From Gymnothorax reevesii (Eukaryota; Chordata; Actinopteri; Anguilliformes; Muraenidae), in the NCBI GenBank assembly GCA_029721435.1, contig CM056592.1, positions 34,669,611 to 34,733,610 on the forward strand: 64,000 nt of DNA, given 5' to 3'. This document shows, piece after piece, positions 1-12,777 of this stretch (within the stretch, counting starts at the first letter, position 1; every line of letters begins with the position of its first letter). The position numbers were made by a program, and so were the translations under genes. Under the pieces are notes generated by a model. The model did not search any database and had not been told where the DNA came from. It saw nothing but the letters and a program-made list of their open reading frames with translations.

Positions 1-2060
1 AAGCCATCCAATTAGACGCCACAGTGAGGTCGGCTTCCTGCGCCGTGTGTTTGCGTTGCAGGGAACTTCAGTCCCCTGGTGCCTCTCCTTTGAAAGCCAC
101 CACACGCGAGCCACAGCCACCAATGTCTTGGGGAGTGGAGCAGGTTTCTTTGATGTAGAATGATTTTTTTTTCAATTGAAATTGTGTGACACCCCCCTAT
201 CATCTGTGTGAGATGTTAAGATTGAAATTGATGCAGTACTTTTCCACAGGACAGTAGTTTTTATGACTCCTTAACTCTATACTCGATTGAATTTTATGTA
301 CCGTAAGCTCTGCCAATTCAATAATGAATATTTGGCTTTGGAAACACAGTGGATCCACATTCTTACGAAAATGAAATTGGAATATTTGCTCGGGACATAA
401 TTGGGTTATACCTAATTAAAGTATAAACCGTAGAGCTGATCTCTCCCAGTTTTCCATCTGCATATTGGCTTGAGTTTTTAAAGTCAACCCTTTCATGCTT
501 TGTAATAAGAATAGAGAGGAATGCTTGTCATGAAAGATTACCTTTGTCTTAATCTGTTTTATGAGCGAGGTTCGTTCGAGGGTGAAAGCTTCGTCGAACC
601 ATAGGAAAGCAGTATGAAATTTGGTTGGTGTCATCTGACCCGAGAGAGCGGGAGTTTTCGGCCATGCAGGAGTTAAAGCGGTGGGATCGTGATGGCCAAG
701 CTGCCGATGTAATTGTAAAAAGGTGGCTCTGCAGCTATCTCTCCGAACCCAGGGCTCGGTTCACTCGATATATATGGGGTACAATCTGTAATAAGCCCCA
801 AACCCCCTGCCAAGGTAATCTCTTTTGGTGCAGGATTTCAATCGATTTTTCATGTGCTCCCAACACTCGCTGGGGTTAAAAAAAAAAGGGAGGAAAAAAA
901 AGAAACTTTTTCTTCATGTATGTTCTCAAAAAATGTTTTTCGTGAAGCCATACCGTCTGGCTGTCCATTGTTATGCGTCACTGAGCACTGAGATGGATCT
1001 TGAGGCTTTTTTTTTTTTGGAGGTTTCACCAAACCTCTCCATGCCGAATCAAAGAGGAGAAAAGGACAGGATAGGGCAGAGCGACAGGAAGTGAAAGGCC
1101 GTCCCGTCACTGTCTGGCACGAACACCCCTCAGGAACGTTTCATTCATCACACTGGAGAAGGATTGTGTAAATCATGCCCGGATAAAGGACACGTTGTGA
1201 AGAATTGAATTGTGGAGGTAAGGGTGTTAAATTCCCCCAGATGATCTGTGATAAACACGGAGAGACTCCTGACAGTCCCTCGACGCGGCGGCGGCGCACT
1301 GTCGAAGTTGTCACCGCTCTCATCCCGTCGAAACGCGAGCCTTCGTTTTCATCTCGCCAAATGTCGAGTTGCTAATATCTTCAATTACCGGTACCTCTCC
1401 CACACTGTAGTTGGAACAAAATTCCCAGTAAGTATTCTCATCGTCTAAAAGTCCCGGCTCGGGAAATTCTGATGCATTAATGAGTTATGATGGGGATAGA
1501 GAAGGCCTCCATATCTATCTGGTGACAAACGGCCAGTCTTTGCTCAGAATATTAAGTGGATGTCAAGAGGGGCTGGATCATGTTGTCATACCTAATACAT
1601 GTTCTAGCCGATGAGTCACTGAGGCCTGTATTACTGGCTGTCAGGCACCCGGAACATTTTCTCATTTTCTTAATCTTCCAATCTAAAATAGTCCAGGTAT
1701 TTTCAAATGGGGTAGGGGGAGGATTTGATAGTTTATAAATACAGACATAATTTTTTCTTTTGTTGGTTTTTTCTGGTTTTCATGGTGGTAAACAAAACAA
1801 GAATATCACCCACATTAGCTAATATCTTAGCTGAAGCGGGAAACGGCAACTTAAGATCGCGTTGAGCTGATGCAGTCGGCGGACGATCCAGTAGAAGAGC
1901 CACACTACGTCGGCTACGGCAGCATGGTTATTATATCCTGGAAACCAAATTTTCCAGGATATTACAGACTCTCCTTTGGACACCACTGCTGCGGGGCACT
2001 ACAATGTTCTAGCTTGATAATTAGGATAGTTTTATGTAATTATTGATTTTTTAAAATGGG
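1..2060. other. Unique non-coding DNA, no gene seen
   Basis: I see no long open frame with recognisable protein content, no splice-bounded exon and no recognised repeat. The reading frames here are short and biased by low-complexity A or T runs (for example near 880-900 and 1010). A small perfect inverted repeat, atatcctgga / tccaggatat, lies near 1935-1964. Nothing else stands out. Confidence 0.6.
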
Positions 2061-2066
2061 AATCGC

Positions 2067-2600
2067 ATGACAAGTGTGCCCATTCCCGATGTGCAGAAAA
2101 TGGACCCCATCATTTTGTGTGACCCTATGACCCTATGCCCTGTAGGGCCATCAACAGGTCAAACTTTACATTTCCAAGTGCAACTACTAACAGTTTTAAT
2201 GGGAATCCTTTCAAATCTGCTACATGAATCAAAATTCCTGGTACATGAAGGAGGAGCCTTCTTGATTGTTATGGCTTTTTTTTACCTTTCCTGCCGTGCT
2301 AACAACAGGCGAAGCCACATTTCCAAGTGCAGTAAGTCAAACTGTTTTAGTGACAGTCAGATCAACATTGCTGCGAATGCTTTGGAGCTCGAGACAGTCA
2401 TTCAGATGTTCTGGTCACACTGTGATTGTTCCAGTAGCGCCATCCTGGCCAAACTTTTTCATACTGCCATGTCGAAGAATTCGCAGACTAATTGCATAAA
2501 ATTTGCTGTGAATACTCCTGGAGCCTTGAGTAGTTCCGCTGTTGATTTTCTAGACCCTGTCACCACAAGGCTAAATTATGAATTTCGATGATGGGAAAAA
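2067..2600 (+). repeat. Dispersed repeat related to 60.56-60.77 kb
   Basis: The phrase acatttccaagtgcaact (about 2168) and a second form ccacatttccaagtgcagta (about 2316) recur with changes near 60608 as acatttccaaatgcagtaac. The words that follow (agttttaatgggaatc here, agttttgactggaatc there) and the preceding caacaggtcaaac also match. The same block therefore appears twice here and at least once 58 kb away, which marks it as an interspersed repeat of unknown class. A 174-codon open frame covers it, but it has no recognisable domain and I do not regard it as a gene. Confidence 0.5.
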
Positions 2601-3060
2601 TGAGATACTTTCAGGGATAATTCTTGTGTCATCCATTAACAGCAATTGCCTGATGTACAGAATGTGCTGTCTTCTGAACACTTACCAATTATACCCAAAA
2701 CCCTCACCATTCATTGCAGCAATTCATTTTCTGACTAAAAATGCTGTGTATCCACCAATAGTAATTACATTATGAAAGGCATCTTCAATTCACCACTATT
2801 CCTGGTTATTTGTGAGTCCTTAGTGTTGATGGAAATTTCAGTTTTAGGCTGTTATGCCGATATTTGACTAATCTCATCAGCTCATACCCAATGTCTCATC
2901 CAGTCTGGCCAATTTTCCACATTTTTCAAATCTCATACTGTAATGTACAGAAGCCTTAAATATTGCTGATATTTAAAATTTGAATTTGGTCTTCAATGTT
3001 TAAATTTGTCTTCCACAGTCATTTTACTTTGCTTTACATTCGAGATACCAAATATTAATG
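2600..3060. other. Non-coding DNA, nothing recognised
   Basis: AT-rich sequence with no credible gene or repeat signature. Confidence 0.5.
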
Positions 3061-3200
3061 TTAAACCGCTGAAATAAATTAAAACAATATATAAATGTAA
3101 TTATCTTGTGCTGTTAAAAACTATTATGTGGCCACCTGTTTAAAAGAGCTGCCCTGTGGGGGGAAAAAAATGATAGGTCGTTCTGAGAAAGACGACTTGT
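3061..3200 (-). mobile_element. Decayed half copy of the palindromic TTAA MITE
   Basis: Starts ttaaaccgctgaaa, then carries taattatcttgtgctgtt and ctgtttaaaagagct. These match in order the reverse form of the family seen complete at 57894-58106 (attatcctgagctgttg, cttgtttagaagagct). The second arm survives only as the fragment tgataggt near 3171, so the hairpin is lost. It is the oldest or most damaged of six copies in the window. Confidence 0.55.
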
Positions 3201-3269
3201 CAAAATCGAAATTTAAAAAGGTGAAAAGATATATCATACTGTCTAAAGCATTGAATTAAAAAAAATTAA

Positions 3270-3630
3270 TTTTGGCAAAAACACATACATACATCAGAGT
3301 GACATCATTGTGACCCCTAGTCGCGAGGAATGCATTGCATTGACGAAAAGAATGTCATTCATTTCAAGTTTGTATCTGAGAAATTAAGTTTTAGAACAAA
3401 ATGTGTTTTTGACCTTCTGTGTGACCTAGACCTTTGACATAGAAACTAAAAAAAGCATAGGTCTGTGGCAAATAACCCATGCTAACATGTCTCCAGGTTT
3501 TGTCAAGATGCGGCATAAATGGCACAAGGGCGCGAAACTAACAGACTGACAAACAGACGTCTAATGCAACCAACTGACATACTTGTCAAGTAAAAATGCT
3601 AATTTGCAGACAAAGGAAAAACTCAATAAG
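3270..3630. repeat. Possible retroelement 3' fragment, unclassified
   Basis: The stretch has repeated words such as gacctagacctttgac and ends with cagactgacaaacagacg. Strings of this style are common in dispersed non-LTR retrotransposon tails of fish. There is no second copy in this window, so the call rests on general resemblance only. Confidence 0.3.
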
Positions 3631-4680
3631 CCAGTCTTTCTGGTGCACTTGAAACATCTGAATGGGACATGCAGTATGTGCATATCGTCCCTTGAGAATC
3701 AGCTGGTTCTTTGTCCACTTTTCCTCATTTTGAGAAAATGGAGTTTGAATATTTCAACTGTCTTATCTCTGATGTTTAGAGAGTTATCAAAATGCATTTT
3801 GTGTGGAATATTGTTGACTGTGGAAAGTACCCTAAACATATTGCAAACATGTTCAAAATCTCTATAGGCTTAGAGATATAAGCAGTCAAAAATGGACATA
3901 GAACCTTCTGATTCCGAGGAACGTAAGTCGCCCTTGGTCAACAAGTTCTATGTCCAACATAGGACTTGGTGCCTTTACTGGTTTTACGTATGATTGAAAT
4001 CAGGAAGTTCTATGTTCATGCATATTGTCCTAACACGACAAAATTAAGATTTACATTGTGTATACATTGTTGGTGAACAACTTTCCCATCAAAACAATCC
4101 ATTAGTCTTTGAGAAGGGATCAAAATCGAACGTTTTTTCTGAGGAGTTCTCATTTTGTGCTTTACACGTGCTCCTTGACCATTTTGAGCGAATGCCAGAT
4201 GATCCAGGTGCGGACCCTGATTGGTTCCTTGGACATAGATGAGATTAGCAGAAAGGCCACACTTTGATAAACACATTTATTATAACAAGCAGACTGAAGA
4301 AGGCACTACGCCGAAACACGTTTGTGCGGAAACGCTTGTTACAATAAATGTGTTTATGCAAAATGCAACCTTTTTGCTAATTTCATTATTGATGATTTTG
4401 GTCCTGCTCTCTTAAAGTCTGGGAGTGAAGCCCGTTTGTGCATTTATAGTCCTTGGACACAGAACCACCTGATTTGAATGTAACCCCACTCAAGATATAG
4501 AACTAAATGTTTCTACGTGTTAATATGGTGTAGATTTTAGGTTGGAGCTAACCACTAAGTGACATAAATCTAACTGATAGTAGAAAGTCCAGGTATGCTT
4601 AACTCAATTTCTGCGAAAAATGGACAGAGAGCCTGCTGATTCTCAAGGGACGATAAATACAGAATGCGGTTTGGACGAAT
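3631..4680. repeat. Element bounded by inverted repeats, about 1 kb
   Basis: The block at about 3689-3727 (cgtcccttgagaatcagctg then gttctttgtccactt) reappears inverted at about 4620-4656 as ggacagagagcctgctgatt followed by ctcaagggacgat. Weaker copies of the same word occur near 3892 (aatggacatagaaccttctg) and 4449 (cttggacacagaaccacctg). The centre holds gaaggcactacgccgaaaca near 4298. The arrangement suggests a non-autonomous DNA transposon with subterminal inverted repeats. No transposase frame is present and the superfamily is not clear. Confidence 0.45.
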
Positions 4681-5699
4681 CACTGATTTTAAAATGCTAC
4701 TCTACTGTAAGGGCGTGGAGTGAGGACTCTAAAGGGGAGGGCCGAGCAGGTTCCTGAAAGGGATGAGGGAAAGCCGTGAGGCGTACCTCTCTTCGCTCGA
4801 GCAACAAACACCGCATTCAGCGCGGCAGCAGATGCTATTGTTCAGTGGGGGCGGCTCGATAAAGATGCCAGATGAGGAAGTTGGAGGCGTCTGTTTCTCA
4901 AATGTAGTCCTGATTGATTTGTGCGTCTGGGCCTTCGACTTCTCTCGCTGTCCTTGTTAGACCCATTATGCACTCTTTTCTCAAGATGGAGGCACATCTA
5001 TGTATGTATGAAATCAGTTTCTCGGCCATCTCATGCATAGATTAGCTTTCATCTCCCAAAATAGAAATTGCCTAAAAACTTTCCAGTGAAAGCAATTTCT
5101 TTTCAGACCTTTTTTTAAACCGAGATTGAACTGTGTAATTCCGAGCGTGCTCGATTTCATTGGAACTGACAGAAAAAATATGCGTTAGCCTCTTCTGCCC
5201 TTACTGTGATTAGAATGATTTTTCCGGAACCAAATTAGCACGTTAGTATGATTGCTTAACACCCTTTAACCTCAGCCCCTGAGTGGTCAGGACGCAGGCG
5301 TCTCATACAATCATAAATAATGTTGAATTTATGCATCGGACAGTCAACGTGAGCAGACTTTTGCTTCCTTTCCGCTACAAGGAGCACAGCTACAGTGACC
5401 AGCTGGTAAAAAAAAAACTGCCTCTGGGTACGGGACCTGTAATATTTTAGCTGCTCCATGAGCAAGTACAACATTTTAGAAGAGATTTTACACTATGGCA
5501 TACCGTATACTGACGCAACTCTTAACCCTTTGGTGTCTGCCGGAAAAATGGCATATTTTGACTTGTTTTGTCAAAAATCATACTGAAGTCAGTTTGTATC
5601 TATGTTCTGATTGTTTTACATTTAAAGCTTGAGAAATGGATGAAAATTTGCAACATTATCCTGCATTTGCATATAACGCATTATAATATTCATCAGTAC
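4681..5699. other. Non-coding DNA, nothing recognised
   Basis: No gene or RNA supported. A ttaaccctttggtg string at about 5522 resembles a TTAA-type MITE end, but no matching second end was found. Confidence 0.5.
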
Positions 5700-5966
5700 T
5701 CATCGTAACATCCATCCATCCATCCATTTTATATACCCCTGGGGAGCTGGAGCCGATCCCAGCTGACTCTGGGCTAAAGACAGGACCACACTGTAGACAG
5801 TTTGCTGCTGTATTGCTGGGCACACGCACCATTCACACACACTCATACCAACAGGCAATTTAGAGTCTCCAATTAGCTTGATATGCATGTTGTCGGACTG
5901 TGGGAGGAAACCGGAGTACCCGGAGGAAACCCGCATAAACACAGGGTGAAATTGCAAACTCATCAT
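5700..5966 (-). mobile_element. Teleost non-LTR retrotransposon 3' tail
   Basis: The block opens with a tandem catc tetranucleotide run (5709-5728), then ggggagctggagccgatccc, ctccaattagcttg and ggactgtgggaggaaaccgg, and ends with the phrase for cccggaggaaacccgc. This order of words is a very widespread fish retroelement 3' end (RTE or L2 type). Read on the minus strand it ends in an ATGG-type simple tail, as such tails do. Only the tail is present; there is no reverse transcriptase. The family name is from memory and was not checked by search. Confidence 0.65.
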
Positions 5967-7792
5967 AACATTTTATGTAAAATTGCAACTAAGTTCAACT
6001 GAACCTTGGACAACCTCTGAGCTGAGAGTCTGTTTGGAGCTCTTAATTACTGAGAAAGCACACAGTGGTTTGAACTGACTGTGAAAACCCTCATTGTTTT
6101 TTAAGTGGCTTTGTCTTTTGGGCTCCGGCTGTGAAGATTAGGGTGGACGGTAAAAGCCTTTTAAGAGCTGTATAATGTCAGAGGCTGATCTTGTTTGTGG
6201 GACATCATTGAGATCTTAGCAAAGCTCTAAAATTTTGCCCGCAGTTTTGTTTGATATTTTTGACTCCGTCGGCCTTTTATGTAATATTTTAAATGTGCCT
6301 GCACACTGCTTTATGTATCGTATTGTAAGGGGATTTTCAAATAAGAAAAACCTCGAAATACTTATGCGGCCCTTTTATATTTAGCTTTGCTCAAAAAAAG
6401 TACACCCCCCCCCAAAAAAAAGAAAAGTGAGCGTCGATTGTTGTCGAATTTCACTGAACTCCCTCAAAAGGCTTGTGAACTGAGAATTTGAAGAAATGCA
6501 CCACCCGCTCAAATGCGCCGAGGTGAGGTGAAGACAGGCGAGCTGAAAGAGCGATAGAAGCGGCAGTCGAAAGAGAGCGCCACGGCGAGAAGAAAAGGAC
6601 AGAGATGTGGAGGACGAACGGTAGAGGTCGAGCTCGCCTCGGCGCTCACGCGATCCCCTCAGCTCCGTCATGCTGTCAGCTTCTCCGCTCCTTCAGGAAA
6701 CGACTCCTTGCGTTAAATCCCTTCTGCATATACAAAAGTGCCCCCCCCCCCCCAAAAAAAAACCCATGATGTTTAATTCATTCTCTGGGAGATAGAGGAC
6801 GACTCTCAACAACAACCGAAAAAGAAGGAATAGAGAAATTATCGGGGGGTAAAAAATCTTAAGATTTTATTTCCCTTTTGTACAACCCTGGAGAATGACA
6901 GAAGAAGACAGACAACAAGAATGGAGAAGGAAGGACTGACTTAATGAGGGGAATGGACAAAGGGAAAAACAAATAAATAATTCAGACGAAAGTCAAAGAA
7001 GAGCAGGCGTTTGTGCGGCGAATAAGGTCGTCCCTCCCTCTGTTCGGCTCCCAGCTCGGGGAGCGGAGAGGGTACACTGCTCCCGCGAAGCTCGCTATGG
7101 TCTCTGCTAATCAGTGCTTGATTAAACATCCTTTCAGAGGAGCGGGGATTAGGGAACTCCCTTCGGGTTCGGCAAAATTGGTTGGGAGGGATGGGAGGCG
7201 GGCAGCTCCACGCCGGCGGGTAGAAGGGGTGAACTTTTGATGTGTCAGTCAGGCGTCCGGCGATTGTTTGATTCCGTTCGGTTTCCCGGCTCCGAATCCT
7301 GACGGCTCCATCGGCGTCGACGGGGGGCTCGTCTGGGGGGGAAGTGCTGGCAGATTGGAGGGGTCGTGCTGATCCCCCCCCCCAGGTGCTGATGCAGCTC
7401 GAGCGCGCGGGGGAATGGCGGCTGGCGGTTGGAGAATTCCCCGGAAATCCGGGACCCAGCAGCGCACTTCCAAGCCCACGCAGCTCCCGTTGAGCTCTGT
7501 TTGACATTGAGTGTCCTGTAAGTCGGAGAAGAAAGTGATCTGCAGAAGTGAAGGATCGCTCTTTTCCTGTATACGTGATTTCCGAAATAGAGTGCCTTCA
7601 TCTGCATATCAGAACATGCACCACCAGGTGCAGAGTATAAGAAATATATTCGACATATACACAATAGTCCAAACCCATTCTAATGTCATTGCTGATGTGC
7701 TGGTCATCCATCTCGAGCTCTCCTAAAAACAGCATTTGAGCACAGTCAGCAGAGTGGAATCCTGTGTAGGGAAACGCTGCTTCCATAACATA
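5967..7792. other. Non-coding DNA with a GC-richer, CpG-bearing stretch
   Basis: Between about 6480 and 7510 the base composition rises well above the AT-rich flanks and CpG is frequent (for example gagctcgcctcggcgctcac near 6631 and ctccatcggcgtcgacgggg near 7306). Homopolymer runs of C and A (6406-6421, 6740-6763) interrupt it. The overlapping open frames on both strands are what GC-rich DNA yields by chance and show no domain. It could be a CpG island or enhancer, but no exon or TATA box can be tied to it. Confidence 0.4.
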
Positions 7793-8375
7793 CTCAGAGG
7801 CAATGAAAACGCAACACCAGTTTGGATTAAAATAATTTTGTGACTCAAATTTAGGCAGTACAGCGTCTCCTCATGGACCTGACTAAGCATCTTAGGTTGT
7901 CTTGGGGAAGTTGTCGCCACTGCATGTAGTGCATTCTGGAGTTGCTGCCTGGTTTGAGGTCGGGATACTCTTGATGGAAGAGCTCGTCCCAATTGGACCT
8001 ACTACACCCAAAACATACTGTCCACTTGCCAGGCACTTACACTTCTAGCATACCCAAGACCCTGTTCCATTGTTCAGTCGTCAGACACTTAAAAATGCTT
8101 TTTGTGTGGCTTTTATCATATCTTTATATAGGGAAGACAACCCCTCCTTCATTTCAACCACTGCACTTGCACAACTCCTAATACCGTATGTTGTACTCAG
8201 TATGGATTGATGAGAGTCCAACTCACACTGTTGAGTTACATGATGATCATTCATGTGTAACGAGGTACACATTGTGACCCCAATGGTCACTTAAGAACTC
8301 TTCTGTTCTGTTCTGTTCAGGTTCTAAGGAAAAATAAACCAAAATTTAGAGTGTTGCGTTTTCATTGCCTTTGAG
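7793..8375. mobile_element. Deleted Tc1/mariner-like element with TA flanks
   Basis: The left end ctcaGaggcaatgaaaacgc and the right end, read in reverse complement as ctcaAaggcaatgaaaacgc, form terminal inverted repeats that continue into aacac. Each end is flanked outside by TA (7791-7792 and 8376-8377), the Tc1/mariner target duplication. At 583 bp the copy is far too short for a transposase, and no DDE motif is readable inside. It is a non-autonomous or internally deleted element, probably unable to move unless a related transposase is supplied. Confidence 0.75.
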
Positions 8376-8377
8376 TA

Positions 8378-9070
8378 TATATTAAATATAATACACCAAA
8401 TAATGCCATATTATTTTTAAATAGCATACTGTATATGGGAAGCACCAGTCAGCATAAAATGTGGCGTGGCAGAGTCGATCATGTACGCAATGCTGCTGGC
8501 CCTCACACCAAACAAAAACAAATTTCAATTCAAGAGACAAGAGATTAACGAATGAAAAGAATCCAAATGGAGGGCAGGAGGCGTCACAAAGCCCAGGTGA
8601 GGAAGACTCGCGTGCGCCTGCGTCTGATGCGAATCATAAGCCCCGCCTTCTCAAATGTCCGCAGGCCGACCTGCTAATGAAGAAAATAAAAAACAACACA
8701 ATGCAGGCAGCGATCGGCCGTCACAATAGCAGTGGCTTCGGAATGTTAACTATAATTTGCACTAAATACAGTGGAATGCGAGGATGAAGTCAGGTTTTGA
8801 CTTTTCTGTCACTGGGGTGAGTCAATATTGTTTTCAATACAAAAGTATTTTGTTCACGAAACTCGCTCGTTGATAGAAGCCAGGACACCAAAAAAACGCT
8901 CAGTATGTTAAGCCGTGTTGTATTTGGTGTGGTTTAAAGATGAGATTGAGACACGTTATGGCTTGTTCACCTGTTTATTTCACATATCTATTTTTATTTA
9001 TTATATTCATTGATGTATGTATTTTCCAGGCAATTCTTATAGGCCTTTTCTGGTGGAGACCATCTATGAT
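8378..9070. other. Non-coding DNA, nothing recognised
   Basis: AT-rich with no supported gene. The 108-codon open frame at 8461-8787 shows no domain. Confidence 0.5.
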
Positions 9071-9506
9071 CGTTCTTCCCAAACCTCTCCTGGAGGGCCG
9101 CCTGTCCTGCGTGTGTTAGATCTCTCCCTGCTCCAGCACAGGTGGTTCAAATGAAGAGTTTCATTGCAAAGCAGGTTAACTCCACTGAGTCTGAATTGAG
9201 AAAAATTGCTTTCTGTGTAATTACCATTTCTGTAAGACTTTGAATTATGGTCTTTTGTACTATTGTGTATGAGCCAAATGGTAAACAATTGGCATATTCA
9301 TTTCAAATCCAGCCACAGGAATATTCTAGAAAAAAACCAAAGAATTACTTTTTTTTTGCAAAAACGAGTTAAATCCACAGCTTGCTTTTTTTGAAAAACG
9401 AGTTAAATCCAATCGAACAGGTATGTCTCTTCGTTGTGGTGTCGGGAAACTCTATTCATGCAATATTGCTGAATAACACTTAATCACACACTCACATATC
9501 CGTGCA

Positions 9507-9546
<40 letters not shown>

Positions 9547-9918
9547 AACACACACACACATGCGCACACGACTCCACCCAGTGCCAGTCTTTGTTCGCTG
9601 GATAAACACTACGGTCCTGAGACACAAGCGTGCGTGTGCATGTAAGCAGAAATACACACACATATATATATATAATATCTGATTTCACCTCAACATAAGG
9701 CTATCTTTTCTCTATTGTTTGACGTAATAAACAAGCAAAATGTGGATTTGGTGGTTAACCTGTTTTGCGATCAAACTCTTCAAATGACCAGGTTGTCATC
9801 AATCGGCTTTATTGGGGATGATTAACGAGCTGATCATGTGACTCACCAGTGCTGGAGCAGGCAGAGATCTAACACACGCAGGACGGGTGGGTCTCCAGGA
9901 GAGGTTTGAGACGCACTG
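9071..9918. mobile_element. hAT-like element with inverted ends
   Basis: The left block at 9079-9140 (cccaaacctctcctggaggg, then gtcctgcgtgtgttagatct, then ctgctccagcac) is repeated inverted at about 9850-9910, where gctggagcaggcagagatct is followed by aacacacgcaggacgggtgg and ctccaggagaggtttgag. Ends built on cccaaacctctcctggagg are typical of non-autonomous hAT elements in fish. No matching 8-bp target duplication was found, and no transposase is present. The interior holds a long CA microsatellite and the direct duplicate aaaacgagttaaatcca (about 9361 and 9397). Confidence 0.5.
9510..9568. repeat. CA microsatellite
   Basis: An uninterrupted CA run at about 9510-9544 is followed after one break by a second run at 9549-9560. 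A short TA run (catatatatata) lies nearby at 9661. These are typical fish dinucleotide repeats and sit inside the hAT-like element. Confidence 0.9.
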
Positions 9919-12004
9919 ATCCATCATCACCTCCGTGCTCATCGTATTGAGTCCGGGGCTGTGTAGTTAGAGTCTGACTCCATTTTGCATTAATGGGAGG
10001 ACTAAATTGCAGCTGCAAAGTGCCCGTTTTTTTTGCAGGTCAAATGCGTTTACTGTCTGCCAACATTTTATGGGCCGTTCTCTAAAATGTTTATGCAAAG
10101 CAGGTGCTTATGAAATATATTCAAATTAAATTGAATAGGGCGTAATTATCAGAGACTTACTCTGAAGGAGAATGTTTAACCAAAGATAACAAGTGACCAA
10201 AAGTGGAAGTTATTCAGAAAATTAAGAAATCTTGTAAATGGAATATCTCATTTGGGGAAAAGAATTCAGAGTGGAATTTAATCTGGAAATTAAAATGGGT
10301 AGAGTGCGAATACCATGAGGACATGCTGAAAAGACTGCTACGGAGGCTTTTTTTTTTTTTTCCAAAATTGCGCTCCAATACAAGCGTCGGAATCTAGCGG
10401 GGAAAAACCTAGGAGATGGCACTATCAGAGAAGCAGCCAATGGTCAGTGCAGTCAGAGGAGGTGATTGGAGTAGATGGCATAGAAATGAATGTGTCTGTA
10501 CCGTTTAATCTTTTTTTTCAATCAACTGGAAAAATTGACTCGTTATCTGAAATATCCTCCTGTGGCTCAATGTTAATGATGTCTGTGTCTCACCGCAGTG
10601 ACAGCTACAATAGTTAGAGCCGTAATTTCACAATGTATTAGGCAGACACAATAGGGCCAGAGATTCCAAAACTGGCTGGACGGAACACAAAATAAAATGT
10701 ATAATTTCCTTTCTATGGATTATGATTAGCGGCTGGGGTCGGTCAAATCACTCCGATAATACCGAAGTAGCTATTCGCAGCGCAGTAGATTAGCAGGATA
10801 ATAGTTATTAATAAATGCACTGATAGATTGAAGAGGACCAGATAAACCAAATCATCGCCAAACAAATAGCCTCCAAGGGCCGTGTGCATCGCTGAGAATA
10901 TGTCAGTCACTGACTGCTCTGACCTCAGAGAGGCTGCTTGGACTGGAGTAAAACAGGAGACTGTTTGGTCTTGTATGTATTTACCAGGGCTTTTTACAAG
11001 TCAGGACAGTATTTTGCTAACCAGCGTTACCTTACTGAATAAGAGCTAAAAAAAATACCCAGGCTGCTTCACTGTTTGAAGATGAAAACATAATTATTCA
11101 GTTAAATGCAGAATATGCACAGACAGCCAAATAAAGGTCATCACTGTGCAGGAATATTATTTGGCACACACAGAGGAATATAAACTCCGCTGTGGTGATA
11201 TACTTGCAGCTAAAGTTGTACAGCAGAAAATGTCTTTGTGAGAAAAATATGTCAGACGATAGAAAAGAAACGGACATTTTCTTGATGCTGCAAACAGCCC
11301 CATCTATTGCCTAAATATCATTTATGAGTAATTATAGTCCTTTCAGTGGTATATTATGAATTTTACCACAAGTAAGCATGAAATTAAGCTCAAGTTCCAT
11401 TGGTAGGCCAACATAATACTGGATGCAATAGAGAAAGGTCCATGGTGTACACACCTCATAAATTCCATTTCACATGGTTTAAGACATTATTCCAAAACAC
11501 CTGAAAATTGCAATTTATAGTTTAATTGGTTGACAGATAATGTTGAGCCAAAGGACTGTTTATTAACCTCCATTCTGTCTCATTAGTTGTCCTCTTCTAC
11601 ACAAATTAGCCCACATTACAGTCATTCCTACTTACAGCAAGAGTGGGCTTTGATTACTCAGGAGCAGTTTACGCTGTTGAAAGGATATTAGGCTGCTCGC
11701 TGTAGGCAGCCAATACTGCCAAGAGCCAAAACACACACAAATGCTGGGAGAGATACTGCGGTACATCCCCAATGAGGCTGCTAGAGTTTTGAGTTTTTTG
11801 GTGTGAAAGCCATCTAACACTGAAGTAAACTGGGGTCGATGTCCTTGAGAGAGACCCCACTAACAGGCAGTGCTAACTTTGGACTTGGGCACACCTCAGA
11901 TTAGAGTGATTGACCCTTTTCTCTGGTCATTCACTTGTTATTTTTGACTGATTTAACCTAAATGACTGTCCTTGCAACGCTAAAACAGTCCACATTCGGT
12001 CCAG
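9919..12004. other. Non-coding DNA, nothing recognised
   Basis: Mostly unique, AT-rich sequence. A T run (about 10349-10362) is the only low-complexity feature. No open frame here has recognisable protein content, and no repeat is shared with the rest of the window. Confidence 0.5.
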
Positions 12005-12210
12005 CACATTATCATCCCGTCTCGTCATTTAGTGACGCTATCTGACCAAAAAAGGCGTCCTTATTTGACATCTAAGGTTAGGGTTCAGGTTAAGGGGGCA
12101 GGGATCATTTTAAACCGGCGTCAAATAAAGATGCCAAGAGCCTCCTTTTTGGATGTCTATCCACCCTTGGTTAGGTAGCGTCACGACATGACGAGTCGGC
12201 TGAGACTGGG
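12005..12210. mobile_element. MITE with telomere-like words, copy A
   Basis: The ends form inverted repeats: cgtcatttagtgacgctatc at the left and, in reverse complement, cgtcatgtcgtgacgctacc at the right, inside tctc...gact-type termini. The interior carries ggttagggttcaggtt followed by a GC-rich agggggcaggg. The same arrangement recurs at 19259-19519, and related ends at 20976-22680. The length is about 205 bp with no coding capacity, so it is a non-autonomous DNA element of undetermined superfamily. Confidence 0.65.
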
Positions 12211-12777
12211 CTCTTCAGTCAGGCAAGTGTGCATTTTTCTCATATAAACAAATGCAGTGTTGGTATTGGAATGGCCACGGCACGGCAGAGACGGGGCGCC
12301 ATTACTCAAGCAGCGCTTCGCAGGTGGTTACCTTCTGCCCCGCCATTAATGTAATGAGCCCAGACCTTAATGCGTGGGGGTCTGGTCTGTCATCAGACAC
12401 AAAGGAGATCTCTTAACCCCGGCCTCGCTACAGACAGGCACCCTCGCACCCTCGTTGACATTGATAGCGCGCGCCATAGCAGATTTATTCTCCGTACCCC
12501 TCCCCCACTACGCCCACCCACCTCAGCGCCCCCGCACAGAGACAGCACTTAAAGTGGCTTTTTAAACAAACAGTCGAGGGAAATGAAATGTAGATTCTGT
12601 TGCCATCAATTTAAATGATAGAAAATTCCAGAGAGGGCTCTTCAGCTCGTGTCTGTAAGCTACACCTGCTACAGCTGGAGTCAGACTCAGAATTCGGTGA
12701 AGCGGTTACAGCAGCCCAGATGAATTCGATTACATTTACCTGGACTGTAGTTGTAGATGCTCCTTCTCCTTTCCCCC

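Noticed and set aside
2067..2591. A 174-codon open frame in unique-looking DNA
   Set aside because: It spans a dispersed repeat with a second copy at 60.6 kb and shows no protein domain or consistent coding bias.
5520..5640. A seventh palindromic TTAA element
   Set aside because: Only the ttaacccttt start matches. None of the internal family words or the central palindrome follow.
6941..7507. A 188-codon minus-strand frame overlapping others in the GC-rich 7-kb block
   Set aside because: Several mutually overlapping frames on both strands with no domain. Probably chance.
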